Assembly: GCF_023062595.1 (NCBI RefSeq) | Contig: NZ_JALLAN010000016.1 | Span: 1 to 64,000, forward strand | DNA length: 64,000 nucleotides | Source of the DNA: Arthrobacter rhizosphaerae | GTDB lineage: Bacteria; Actinomycetota; Actinomycetes; Actinomycetales; Micrococcaceae | Direction of reading: 5' to 3' | Part shown: positions 26,378 to 34,851 of the stretch, in pieces | Numbering within the stretch: the first letter of the stretch is position 1 | How the letters are laid out: each line of letters starts with the position of its first letter | The notes under the pieces: generated by a model | Database searches by the model: none | What the model was told of the DNA's origin: nothing | What the model saw: the letters and a program-made list of their open reading frames with translations, nothing else | Translations under genes and position numbers: made by a program

Positions 26378-27643
26378 TCAGCTGCCGGCCACGGCCACCC
26401 TTGAATGCAGGCGTTCCAGTGCAATCTTCCGACGGTGGGCCGCCTTCGCCCGGGGATGCTCCTCAACGACAACCGAGACAGCCAAGGCGGCACAAATCAC
26501 CAGCATGCACACCGGAACGGCCACGCCCACGGTGGCCAGCCCCACGCTCAGCCCAAGCAGAAGCACCACTACCGCTGCCACACCGACAATTGTCCGGTCA
26601 AAGCCCAGCATGGCGCTGTACAGCCATGTCAGCGAGAGCTTGAAGAGCGCGACTGGAACGGCGATGGTGGCTACAGCAACGGCGGCACTGATATGGGCCT
26701 CATGGTCAATAAAATAGGCGGCAACATGCAGACCGGCGCCCGTTGCGGCAATCGTGGCAAAAATCGGCATGTGGGCGTAGCCGAAAAGATAAGAACGGTG
26801 CCGCTGGAGATGCAGCGACTGGCCCGCCGGCAGGATGAAGTAGATCCACCACATCCCAAAGGCGATTGCAGTCCCGGCAAAGCCCACCACCGCAGCGTCC
26901 AGGCTCCATCCGTGGTTCGCAACGATCGCGCGCAAGGTCTCGATGGCCCCGGTCAGGCATTCGCCCAGAGCAATGATGGCCAGGAGGCCGTAGCGTTCGG
27001 CAATGTGGTGGGCGTGCCAGGGCGTCCTGATCTTCCGTTCGGCGAGGGAAGGGGTGGCCATCTCGAACACCATGAGCGGCACCATCATCAGGAAAGTGGT
27101 CAGGATATCGGCCTGGACGATCATCACTACGATCCAGCCGAGCTGTGCCAGCACAAGATACTTCGCATAGTTGAGGCAGGTTTGCCGCCTTTGCGAATCC
27201 TGCCGGGCAGCCCGCAGCCACTGGGAGACGAGGGCCAGCCGCATGATCACGTAACCGGCCACGATCACCGTACTGTTAACATGGCCACCCTCCACCAGGG
27301 AGTGAAACATCGGCTCGATCCCCATGGCCAGGATCAGGACGCCCACCATCTGCACCATGGTGACAACCCTGAAGATCCAGTCGTCCGTGTCGTAAGCGCT
27401 GGCAAACCAACTGAAGTTGATCCACGCCCAGATCACCGCGAACATGGCGAACAAAAAACCCAGGAGGCCTGCACCGAAGTGGGCCTCGGCAATCTCGTGG
27501 GCAAATTGGCTGCCGGCCACGCCGAAGGCAATCACAAAAGTGAGATCGAAAAAGAGCTCAAGCGGAGTGGCGGCCCTGTGCTTCTCCCCGGGGTCCCGGC
27601 CTCCCATCCGGATGAGTGCATGCCCGAGTGGGTTCGTGGCCAT
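26378..27643 (-). CDS. ltrA: Low temperature requirement protein A (LtrA) family membrane protein
   Basis: The 421-residue integral membrane protein begins with the LtrA signature ATPLELFFDLTFVIAFGVAG after an Arg/His-rich start. About 11-12 hydrophobic helices follow, including IWAWINFSWFASAYDTDDWIFR and ERYGLLAIIALGECLTGAIE, both hallmarks of the family. LtrA was named from a Listeria mutant unable to grow in the cold; its biochemical function is unknown. It lies 14 bases after the GNAT-AAA gene and 44 bases before the RPH-like gene, so it is probably part of one transcript. Confidence 0.9.
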   Translation of the reverse strand: MATNPLGHALIRMGGRDPGEKHRAATPLELFFDLTFVIAFGVAGSQFAHEIAEAHFGAGLLGFLFAMFAVIWAWINFSWFASAYDTDDWIFRVVTMVQMVGVLILAMGIEPMFHSLVEGGHVNSTVIVAGYVIMRLALVSQWLRAARQDSQRRQTCLNYAKYLVLAQLGWIVVMIVQADILTTFLMMVPLMVFEMATPSLAERKIRTPWHAHHIAERYGLLAIIALGECLTGAIETLRAIVANHGWSLDAAVVGFAGTAIAFGMWWIYFILPAGQSLHLQRHRSYLFGYAHMPIFATIAATGAGLHVAAYFIDHEAHISAAVAVATIAVPVALFKLSLTWLYSAMLGFDRTIVGVAAVVVLLLGLSVGLATVGVAVPVCMLVICAALAVSVVVEEHPRAKAAHRRKIALERLHSRVAVAGS

Positions 27644-27657
27644 AAAGGCGCCTCCTG

Positions 27658-28974
27658 CTATACGCGGCCGAGGGAGTCGATGTCCTCCAGGAACTCAGCG
27701 TAGACCTCTTTGCTGACGGTGGTCCGCGTTTCGCCGATCGCGTCCAGGTAGTCCTGCGTGGCCGGTCCCTTCCGGATGGCGTCCCGGACTGAGAGGCTTC
27801 CGCCGGAAGCGAGCCCGCCGTCGTCGTACACTGCTTTTTCCAACGCCCGCTGGGACGCACTGCGCGCGGCGTACTCGATGTCCGCCGGCGAAAAGCCTTC
27901 CGTGCGGTCAACGAGGAGTTCGACGTCGACGTCGTCCACCACCGCCGGAGGGATGAAGCGCTGCCACATGGCCTCACGCGCGAGACGGTCCGGAAGACCG
28001 ATGGGGATGACATAGTCGAACCGGCCGTGGCGCAGGAACGCAGTGTCCAGGGCCCGGATGAAGTTGGTGGCGCACACCAGCAGGCGGCCGGGCTGTTCGC
28101 GGAAGGCCGGGATGATCTTGAGCAGTTCGTTGGTGACGCCCTGCAGCGGCGACGGGGGTTCGCCCGAGCGCTGGGCCGCAATCTCCTCCACCTCGTCAAT
28201 GAACACCACGGCATGCTCCAGCTCCGCGATTTCAAGGAAGGTTTCGCGCAACGCACCCGCGAGCCCCTTGGGATCCGAGGCCAAACGGGAAGGGAACACC
28301 TCCACGAACGGCCACTCCAGACGGGAAGCAATGGCCTTCGCAAACGTGGTTTTGCCGGTACCTGGGGGCCCGAACAGTACCACTGCCCGCGGCGGCACCA
28401 CACCGTATTCGTCGGCTAGATCGGCCTCGGCCAGCGGCAGGACCAGGCGCCGCTCCAGCAGCTCCTTCTCGTTGTGCATGCCGGCGACGTTCTCCCAGAG
28501 GTTCCGGGCCAGCACCCGGCCGCCCAGCAGGCCCAAAGGTTCCAGTTCCTGGCGTGCCACTGGAATTTTGCGTTCAAAGTAGCGCAGGTTCTTCTTGAGC
28601 TGGAAGCCTCGGCTGAGGAAGGCCTCCACCCGGGTCTCGGATTCCGGCATCAACGCGGAGAGCTTGTTGAGCCCGTGCGGCGCCATCCGGTTTTCGACGG
28701 CGGCCAACAGTGAAGTGCCGATTCCCCGGCCGCGGAACTCAGGCAGCGTGGCCAGGAAAACCACCCACCCCTGGTCATGGGCGGCACGTCCGACGGCGGC
28801 ACCCACCACTTGCTCGCCCTGCACCGCCACTACGGCGTAGTCCTTCTCGCAGGAGGCCAGAACTTCAGACAGGGCATAGACGGGTTCGACGTTGGTGGCT
28901 TTGAGGGATTCCCACAGGTGCAGGATCCCGTCAAGGTCGGCCGAATGAAAATCCCTGATCCGCCAGGTGGTCAT
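27658..28974 (-). CDS. GNAT acetyltransferase - AAA+ ATPase fusion
   Basis: The 438-residue protein fuses a GNAT N-acetyltransferase domain (1-140; acetyl-CoA motif A around RGRGIGTSLL, residues 81-90) to an AAA+ ATPase domain (about 165-435). The ATPase has Walker A GPPGTGKT (202-209), Walker B VVFIDEVEE (256-264), sensor 1 Asn304, arginine-finger candidates Arg315 and Arg318 (LRHGRFD), and a C-terminal lid with GFSPADIEYAARSA, as in FtsH/Spastin-like classic AAA proteins. A plausible role is an ATP-driven remodeler with acetyltransferase activity. Neither substrate is evident. GGAG precedes the ATG. It is the first gene of the four-gene leftward series. Confidence 0.87.
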   Translation of the reverse strand: MTTWRIRDFHSADLDGILHLWESLKATNVEPVYALSEVLASCEKDYAVVAVQGEQVVGAAVGRAAHDQGWVVFLATLPEFRGRGIGTSLLAAVENRMAPHGLNKLSALMPESETRVEAFLSRGFQLKKNLRYFERKIPVARQELEPLGLLGGRVLARNLWENVAGMHNEKELLERRLVLPLAEADLADEYGVVPPRAVVLFGPPGTGKTTFAKAIASRLEWPFVEVFPSRLASDPKGLAGALRETFLEIAELEHAVVFIDEVEEIAAQRSGEPPSPLQGVTNELLKIIPAFREQPGRLLVCATNFIRALDTAFLRHGRFDYVIPIGLPDRLAREAMWQRFIPPAVVDDVDVELLVDRTEGFSPADIEYAARSASQRALEKAVYDDGGLASGGSLSVRDAIRKGPATQDYLDAIGETRTTVSKEVYAEFLEDIDSLGRV

Positions 28975-29076
28975 GAGGTGTCTCCCGTGTGGTTCGTCGT
29001 TGAGCCAATGAGTGCCCTTCGAGCATATGCGACCACAGGTAGCGCCAAGGTAGCCGGGAGAGATCCTGAACTTTGG

Positions 29077-29973
29077 TTACGCCGGGAGATCGAAGTCCAG
29101 GTCAAGGTCTTCCGGAGAGTGGAGCCGCCGCCAGGCCGAACCCAGGCGGGCGGATGGCAATACCGCCGCGATGGGCATCCGGTCCAGGGCTATCAGGTGG
29201 GCGAGTTCCAGGCCACTTAGAGCGGCGATATCCCGGATCGGTACTTGGAACGTGCGGAACGGTCCAAGCGGAGGAGCGTCTTCCCCGACCCCGGGCCGCG
29301 GCACATCCGGCAGCTCTGCGAGTTGTGGTGACTGATCTACGACGTACCCGGTGGCAGCCAGCGCGCCGCTCTCGATAAACACGGCGACCTTAAAGTACTG
29401 CAAGGGGATCTCGACACCCCGGTAGACGGGATCGGCCTCACCGAAGATGGGGCCGGTGAAAATGACAAGGCGACGGCGGTTGTCGGCCGCGTTCTCGAGC
29501 AGGTAAGACTCCAGACCCAGCCAAAGCTCCAGGCCCTGGTTGAACTTGGCCGCCTGTGGCGCAGCGTTTGTGTAGTGGAAGGTGTCTTCGTTCGCCATGG
29601 CGGCTTCTGCCACGGTGTCACCCCACACGGCTGATGCCCTGCGGACCAGGTGACCGCGGTCGATGTCGTTGCGGGCGTAGACCCTTTCACCTGTCTGCTG
29701 ATCCTCGGACAACCTCGGGTCCAACCTCCATTGGATTCCATCGCGGTCCAGGTTCATCAGCTTCCCACCATCAACGCAGAGGGCCGTTACGGCGGCCAGT
29801 CGCTTGTCCAGCCGCATCAGAACTGAGAAGTGCGTGTATGGGAGCAGGGCAGTGTCGACGTCGTCCAGCGTGGGGAGGGGAACACGGGTCCCGAGGAATT
29901 GATCGTCGTATCCAGCGCGGTCAGAGAGATCGTTCACCATCAGGGACAGAGGGTCGGGCAGTAGCTGGTTCAT
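29077..29973 (-). CDS. DNA/RNA non-specific endonuclease (NUC1 / beta-beta-alpha-metal family)
   Basis: The 298-residue protein has the catalytic motif DRGHLVRR (His108 as general base) in a DNA/RNA non-specific endonuclease domain (about 45-245). The metal-ligand candidate is Asn136 or Asn145 in NAAPQAAKFNQG. It should cleave single- and double-stranded nucleic acid with Mg2+. Relatives (Serratia nuclease, NucA) are normally exported, but here no signal peptide or TM segment is visible. No obvious immunity gene is next to it. The gene is on the same strand as the GNAT-AAA series, 102 bases upstream of it. Confidence 0.85.
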   Translation of the reverse strand: MNQLLPDPLSLMVNDLSDRAGYDDQFLGTRVPLPTLDDVDTALLPYTHFSVLMRLDKRLAAVTALCVDGGKLMNLDRDGIQWRLDPRLSEDQQTGERVYARNDIDRGHLVRRASAVWGDTVAEAAMANEDTFHYTNAAPQAAKFNQGLELWLGLESYLLENAADNRRRLVIFTGPIFGEADPVYRGVEIPLQYFKVAVFIESGALAATGYVVDQSPQLAELPDVPRPGVGEDAPPLGPFRTFQVPIRDIAALSGLELAHLIALDRMPIAAVLPSARLGSAWRRLHSPEDLDLDFDLPA

Positions 29974-30066
29974 CCGCAGAACGTATCAGCGGGAGGTGAC
30001 AGTAACGTGAACGTCAGCTGCACGGATCCCGAATTGACCCAGTGGCGGGTTCATTCCAAAGGCGTT

Positions 30067-30112
30067 CCAAGAGCCGTCACCGTCGAAGCCGACGACGGGT
30101 GACGGCTCTTGG
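30067..30112 (-). terminator. Strong stem-loop after the aldo/keto reductase gene
   Basis: CCAAGAGCCGTCACC (30067-30081) and GGTGACGGCTCTTGG (30098-30112) form a perfect 15-bp stem five bases past the reductase stop. The T-richer side (GGGTTTCT) is on the plus strand, but the only gene ending here is leftward. Confidence 0.75.
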
Positions 30113-30116
30113 GTTT

Positions 30117-31121
30117 CTATACGTCGCGCAGGTTCGGGGAGATGGTCTTTGCCGGGTCGGTCTCGGCGAGGGAGCCGATGGCGTCGTCGATCTGCTTCAT
30201 AACGGCCGGTTCGAGCTTCACTCCGGCGGCCTTGACGTTCGATTCAACCTGCTCCGGGCGGGAAGCCCCGATGAGGGCGGCGGCCACATTCGGATTCTGC
30301 AGGACCCAGGCGATGCTCAGCTGCGCCATGGTCAGCCCGGCCTCGTCCGCGATCGGCTTCAGCTTCTGTACGCCGGTGAGGACGTCATCCTTCATCCAGC
30401 CCTTGACCATGTCGGCGCCGCCCTTCCCGTCGGTGGCCCGGCTGCCCTCCGGTGCAGGCTGGCCGGGAAGGTATTTTCCGGTGAGGACTCCCTGAGCAAG
30501 CGGTGACCAGACGATCTGGGACAGGCCCAGTTCCTCCGACGTCGGAACAACCTCTTCCTCAATGACCCGCCACAGCATGGAGTACTGCGGCTGGTTGGAA
30601 ATCAGCTGGATGCCGAGGTCCTTCGCGAGTGCATGACCAGCCCGGATCTGCTCCGCATTCCACTCGCTCACGCCGATGTAGAGTGCCTTGCCCTGTCGGA
30701 CGACGTCCGCGAAGGCCTGCATGGTTTCCTCAAGGGGAGTGGAGACGTCGTAGCGGTGGGCTTGGTACAGATCCACGTAGTCCGTCTGCAGCCGGCTCAA
30801 CGAACCGTTGATGGACTCCATGATGTGCTTGCGGGAAAGCCCGACGTCGTTCTTTCCGCCGGGGCCGGTGGGCCAGAAAACCTTCGTAAAAATCTCGATG
30901 GATTCGCGCCGTTCACCCTTGAGTGCGTTTCCGAGGACGGTTTCTGCGGAAGTGTTCGCGTAAACGTCGGCGGTGTCGAAAGTGCTGATGCCAGCGTCCA
31001 AGGCCGCCTGCACACACTGGGTGGCGACGTCGTTTTCCACCTGTGAGCCGTGGGTGAGCCAGTTGCCGAACGTGATTTCGGAGATTTTGAAGCCGCTGTT
31101 GCCCAGATACCGGAATTCCAT
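30117..31121 (-). CDS. Aldo/keto reductase (Kv-beta/YghZ-like)
   Basis: The 334-residue (beta/alpha)8 NADPH-dependent reductase shows the catalytic tetrad in FDTADVYANTSAE (Asp and Tyr, about residues 49-56), IFTKVFWP (Lys) and LYQAHRYD (His). The C-terminal cofactor segment IGASRPEQVESNV is also present. The pattern is that of the potassium-channel beta-subunit/AKR6 branch. Substrates are likely small aldehydes or ketones. A strong stem-loop follows directly, and a short palindrome lies 74-89 bases upstream, so it is probably a single-gene unit with its own regulation. Confidence 0.92.
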   Translation of the reverse strand: MEFRYLGNSGFKISEITFGNWLTHGSQVENDVATQCVQAALDAGISTFDTADVYANTSAETVLGNALKGERRESIEIFTKVFWPTGPGGKNDVGLSRKHIMESINGSLSRLQTDYVDLYQAHRYDVSTPLEETMQAFADVVRQGKALYIGVSEWNAEQIRAGHALAKDLGIQLISNQPQYSMLWRVIEEEVVPTSEELGLSQIVWSPLAQGVLTGKYLPGQPAPEGSRATDGKGGADMVKGWMKDDVLTGVQKLKPIADEAGLTMAQLSIAWVLQNPNVAAALIGASRPEQVESNVKAAGVKLEPAVMKQIDDAIGSLAETDPAKTISPNLRDV

Positions 31122-31194
31122 AGTGTTTGAAGCTCGCTCTCTTGAATTGAACAGTCATTCCCCACAGGCGCAGCGGATAGCACTGCGGTTGCGG

Positions 31195-31210
31195 AGGTTG
31201 TCTCCAACCT
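31195..31210 (-). promoter_or_regulatory. Short palindrome upstream of the aldo/keto reductase
   Basis: AGGTTG and CAACCT flank TCTC in a perfect 6-4-6 dyad, 74-89 bases upstream of the reductase start. It could be an operator (the size fits a MerR- or TetR-type regulator) or a small hairpin after the MFS gene at 31296. The evidence is weak. Confidence 0.35.
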
Positions 31211-31295
31211 AGGTGCTTCCCGTCCCGGGATAAACCCTTTTGCCTGTCCCTGTTCTTCCTAGGACTCGGAAACCTACCCTCGGCGGACTGCTCGA

Positions 31296-32495
31296 TCAGG
31301 ACCTTCTGGGCCACCTGATGGACGCGGCGCAGAGAACTGCTGACGACATCCATAAAGCTCCGCCCGGTCCCGCTGGGGCTGCCAGCAATCCTGCGCCGAT
31401 CGGCAGGACCACCTGTCCGAGGCGGTTGCCAAGCAGCCTCAGCGCCAGGGCGGCACCTCGTGCGTCCGGAGGAACAGCCTGGGTGATCAGGGTCATCGTG
31501 ATCGGTTGTCCGAGTCCGAGGAAAAATCCAACGATGGCTAAGAGGACCGCCGCCGAGACAGGATTCCCAAACAGCCACGGCAGGATCGACAGGGAGACCC
31601 CCGCCCCTACAAGGCTGGCGGTTATGAGTCCGGTTCTGCTCCATCGGGTCAGCATTACGGATAGGAGCAGACGGGACGTGATGGAGGCGGCCGCCCGGAC
31701 GGCCAGCAGGATTCCGATGCCGACGGGGGCGATCCCTTTTTCCTCTCCCAGCAGAGGGAGGAACGCAACGATGATGTCGGTCGTGGCCAGCAATGCAAGG
31801 CTGGCGAGCATGTTGGTTTTCACGGTGGGGATACCCAGAAGGTGGGCCACAGACTTCGATGTGGGAGTCTTCGCAGGCGCTGCGGCTGAGGTTTCCGGGG
31901 CAGTTGCGCGTTTTTTCGTCGTTGCCCCAAGGGCTACCGGAATGGCCAGCACGGCTATTGCCCCAGCAAGTAGCAATGCTGCGTTGGCGTCCATGAGGCG
32001 GGCGGCTGCCGACGCGTTGCCTGCAGAACCCATGGCCAGGCCTGCAGCAAGTGGACCAAGGAGTTGGCCGAGGGAGAACGCTGCAGTGAACCAGCCGAAG
32101 GCCGCATCCATCCGGCTGAGCGGAACGAATCGTGCGATGGCCGACTGTCCGGCAATCGTGAAGCATAAATGCCCAACGCCCAGCACCGCGCTGGAGATGC
32201 CAACGAGCAGGAGGGATGGGGCGGCGGATAGGAGGAATGGGCCGGCCGTGAGTAAGAGCGTCCCTGCCACGGTGATGCCTCTCATCGATGTTCGCCGGTC
32301 TGACATCCGCCCAAGCCAGAGGGCGATCGCCACCGGAAGGAGGGCAAAGGAGGCTGACGTCAGGCCCACTGCTACCGAGTCGCCGCCGAGCGCCAGCACC
32401 TTGTAGGAGATAAGTGGCCTTGCCAGGTTGAGCGCGATCTGGCAAAGGACTGCTGATGCAATCAGCATCCACAACCACCGCCCGGAGTTCCTCAC
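31296..32495 (-). CDS. MFS transporter co-transcribed with LysR regulator
   Basis: The 399-residue, 12-TM facilitator has the loop 2-3 motif WLGRMSDRRTSMRG (about 60-73) and a long central Ala/Pro/Thr-rich cytosolic loop (about 193-217). Its start codon overlaps the stop of the lysR gene by 4 bases, so the two are translationally coupled. Linkage to the LysR gene and the divergent prpF-tct operon suggests an organic acid or an efflux role in the same pathway. The substrate is not readable from sequence. Confidence 0.85.
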   Translation of the reverse strand: MRNSGRWLWMLIASAVLCQIALNLARPLISYKVLALGGDSVAVGLTSASFALLPVAIALWLGRMSDRRTSMRGITVAGTLLLTAGPFLLSAAPSLLLVGISSAVLGVGHLCFTIAGQSAIARFVPLSRMDAAFGWFTAAFSLGQLLGPLAAGLAMGSAGNASAAARLMDANAALLLAGAIAVLAIPVALGATTKKRATAPETSAAAPAKTPTSKSVAHLLGIPTVKTNMLASLALLATTDIIVAFLPLLGEEKGIAPVGIGILLAVRAAASITSRLLLSVMLTRWSRTGLITASLVGAGVSLSILPWLFGNPVSAAVLLAIVGFFLGLGQPITMTLITQAVPPDARGAALALRLLGNRLGQVVLPIGAGLLAAPAGPGGALWMSSAVLCAASIRWPRRS

Positions 32496-33406
32496 CGGAA
32501 GTCCGCGGTGGTATCTTTGGCGACCTCCAGGAGCGTTGCCTGGAAGGCCATTTCCGCGGCGGCGCGTACCCTGTCGTGGCGGTGAGCGAGGAGCACCCTT
32601 CGGGATGGTGCGCTCGAACCGAGGGAAACTATGCTGACACCTGGGTGCTTATTAACGACTGCTGTCCGCGGAGCCAGCGCGATACCAAGGCCAACACTGA
32701 CCATGGCTTGGGCCTCCTGGTAGTCGTTGGCCTGGAAAGCGATCCGTGGAGTGAACCCTGCCGCACGTGCGCTTCTCTGCAGCACTTCAACCACCGGATG
32801 GGCCTCACCGCGGACGATCCATTCTTCTGTGGCAAGGTCTGCCATGTCCACCTGCTTCCGACGCGCGAGTCGGTGGTCCTTGCCCACAATGAGCGCTGTG
32901 GCGTCCTCGAAGACAGTAGTTAAGGCAAAGTCCCTCGGGTTGATCCGGTTCCATTCGTAGTCCCAGAGAAGAGACATCCCAACCTGGCCGTTTTCCAGCA
33001 TTTCAACCAGTTCCTCGAAACGGCTGCTGCGGACGTGCAGCTCGATCGCCGGGTACTCCTTCTTGAACCGGCTGATCACGAGCGGAAGAAAGGAACCACC
33101 CAAAGTGGGAAAGGTGCCCATCGTGAGGCTGCCACGATGAAGCCCTGCGATTTCCGCGAGATCCGCCTCCGCGGCCGCCATTTGGCGCAGAATGCGGCGC
33201 GTGTGCGCGGCGAGAACATGCCCGGCATCCGTCGGAACCATGCCGCGGGTCTGCCGCTGAAGAAGCGGCTGCCCGATTTCGGCTTCCAGGCGCCGCAGTT
33301 GCTGTGACACTCCCGACGGGGAGTACACGTGCTTTTCTGCAGCAGCGGTAATCGAGCCAAGCTCGACCACGTCCAACAGCAATTCGAGTCGTCGAATGTT
33401 AAGCAC
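32492..33406 (-). CDS. LysR-type transcriptional regulator
   Basis: The 304-residue protein has the N-terminal LysR winged helix: RRLELLLDVVELGSITAAAE with VSQQLRRLEAEIGQPLLQR (about 5-51). A periplasmic-binding-like effector domain follows from about residue 90 (GSLTMGTFPTLGGSFLPLVI). It is transcribed away from prpF-tctC-tctAB. The shared region holds a 24-bp dyad (33565-33588) of the size LysR proteins bind. It most likely activates the prpF-tct operon in response to its substrate and is coupled to the MFS gene downstream. Confidence 0.92.
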   Translation of the reverse strand: MLNIRRLELLLDVVELGSITAAAEKHVYSPSGVSQQLRRLEAEIGQPLLQRQTRGMVPTDAGHVLAAHTRRILRQMAAAEADLAEIAGLHRGSLTMGTFPTLGGSFLPLVISRFKKEYPAIELHVRSSRFEELVEMLENGQVGMSLLWDYEWNRINPRDFALTTVFEDATALIVGKDHRLARRKQVDMADLATEEWIVRGEAHPVVEVLQRSARAAGFTPRIAFQANDYQEAQAMVSVGLGIALAPRTAVVNKHPGVSIVSLGSSAPSRRVLLAHRHDRVRAAAEMAFQATLLEVAKDTTADFR

Positions 33407-33564
33407 AAGCGCTCGCCTCCTTTGAAGTATTTCTTACTCCCCCTGCACAATCTTATGCGCATGCTTCAGGCAGGGCGCAATTTCGCAGATTGAATGACTG
33501 GATTGTCGCTCGGCACGGTTGAATCCCTCTGACCCGGGCGCTTTCAAGGGCTGATGATTGAAGT

Positions 33565-33588
33565 ATAAGTGCATGGATGTGCATTTAT
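33565..33588. promoter_or_regulatory. LysR-type dyad between lysR and prpF
   Basis: ATAAGTGCA (33565-33573) and TGCATTTAT (33580-33588) form an inverted repeat with one mismatch around TGGATG. It is 87 bases before prpF and 159 bases from lysR, a typical place for a LysR recognition site. Confidence 0.55.
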
Positions 33589-33674
33589 TGGCGCTTGTAA
33601 TTCATCTGAGCCACGGATCACACTGAGACCAGCCGACAGGGCTTGCGAGCCCCAAATAAAGGGCCAGGGAAGGT

Positions 33675-34766
33675 GTGAAAGCAAATATGTTCAAGATCCC
33701 AGCGGCGTGGATGCGGGGCGGAACCAGCAAATGCTGGGTGTTTGAGTGGGACAACCTGCAGGTTCCCGGGAAAACAGTGGATGAAGTTCTTCTGCGTCTT
33801 TTCGGCAGCCCCGACAACCGTCAGGTAGACGGTGTCGGAGGCGGAACGTCCACCACCAGCAAAGCAGTCATCCTGTCCCGATCCCTCAGCGAAGAGGCCG
33901 ATGTCGACTACACCTTCGCACAGGTTGCCATTGACGAGCAGCGGGTGGACTGGGGCAGCAATTGCGGCAACTGCTCAGCCGTAGTTGCCCCGTACGCAAT
34001 CCAACGCGGTTGGGTGGCTCCCGGCCAGGAGAACACATCGGTCCGAACGCTGAACACCAACACCGACCAGCTCATCCTTCAGAAGGTTCCGACGCCGGAC
34101 GGCAAACTTCAGGATCCAGGCACCCAGATGATTCCCGGAGTTCCGTTCCCCGGGCTGTCGGTGGGCATGGGATTCCTGGACCCAGCCGGGAGGACCACCG
34201 GAAAACTGTTCCCGACCGGCGAACCGGTGGAGAAAGTGACATTCGACGGGCGTGAAGTTTCGGCCACGCTCATCGATGCAGGTGCTCCCCTGATCATTCT
34301 GGACGCGGAGTCCATCGGCCTCACCGGTACAGAGACGGCCGCAGACATCGACAGCCAGGCTGCACTCCTTGTCCATTTGGACGACGTTCGCAGGGATGCC
34401 GCCGTTCGGATGGGACTTGCGGCCACAAGAGCTGAAGCCGCACGGGCGATACCGAAGCTGGCACTGGTCAGCAAAGCGTCCCAGGACGACGAAGCTGACC
34501 TCAACGTGAGGATGCTGTCTATGGGAAGGCTTCATCCGGCCTTGGCTATCACGGGGAGCGTCGCACTGACCATGGCCGCGCAGCAAGAAGGCACGGTGGT
34601 CAGAGACCTCCTCACAACTGATCCTTCATCCGGGCTGATCATGCGCACTCCGGCCGGCATCGTCCAGACATGGGCGGAGATACGCGACGGCGTGCCAGTC
34701 GTCGGAACCATTCGGAGCGCCCGCCTCATCGCGGACGCCGAACTGCTGCTGCCAGAGTCCTGGTAA
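33675..34766 (+). CDS. prpF: PrpF-family isomerase (aconitate isomerase / 4-oxalomesaconate tautomerase type)
   Basis: The 363-residue protein is of the PrpF/DUF453 fold (two diaminopimelate-epimerase-like halves). Family signatures: PAAWMRGGTSKC (about 9-20), DGVGGGTSTTSKAVIL (about 52-67, Lys63 candidate catalytic) and the Cys segment GSNCGNCSAVVAPYA (Cys97, Cys100). Members isomerise cis/trans-aconitate, 2-methylaconitate or 4-oxalomesaconate by proton transfer. Followed by tricarboxylate transporter genes, it probably converts an imported tricarboxylate to a TCA-cycle acid. GTG 33675 and ATG 33687 are both possible starts. First gene of prpF-tctC-tctAB-usp. Confidence 0.9.
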   Translation: MKANMFKIPAAWMRGGTSKCWVFEWDNLQVPGKTVDEVLLRLFGSPDNRQVDGVGGGTSTTSKAVILSRSLSEEADVDYTFAQVAIDEQRVDWGSNCGNCSAVVAPYAIQRGWVAPGQENTSVRTLNTNTDQLILQKVPTPDGKLQDPGTQMIPGVPFPGLSVGMGFLDPAGRTTGKLFPTGEPVEKVTFDGREVSATLIDAGAPLIILDAESIGLTGTETAADIDSQAALLVHLDDVRRDAAVRMGLAATRAEAARAIPKLALVSKASQDDEADLNVRMLSMGRLHPALAITGSVALTMAAQQEGTVVRDLLTTDPSSGLIMRTPAGIVQTWAEIRDGVPVVGTIRSARLIADAELLLPESW

Positions 34767-34851
34767 GCGGAACACAAAAACAACAGGCTGACCTCTTATT
34801 GACGCCGGAGTGGTGTTGCATTGAGGTAGGCCCTAACCAAAGGATTTCTCA

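Noticed and set aside
26405..27703. Rightward 432-residue open frame antisense to ltrA
   Set aside because: His/Gly/Asp-rich shadow; the leftward LtrA signature and tight operon spacing decide the strand.
30913..32478. Leftward 521-residue open frame across the MFS and aldo/keto reductase genes
   Set aside because: It overlaps two genes with clear family signatures, is Arg/Pro/Gly-rich low-complexity sequence and matches no domain; it is a GC-driven shadow.
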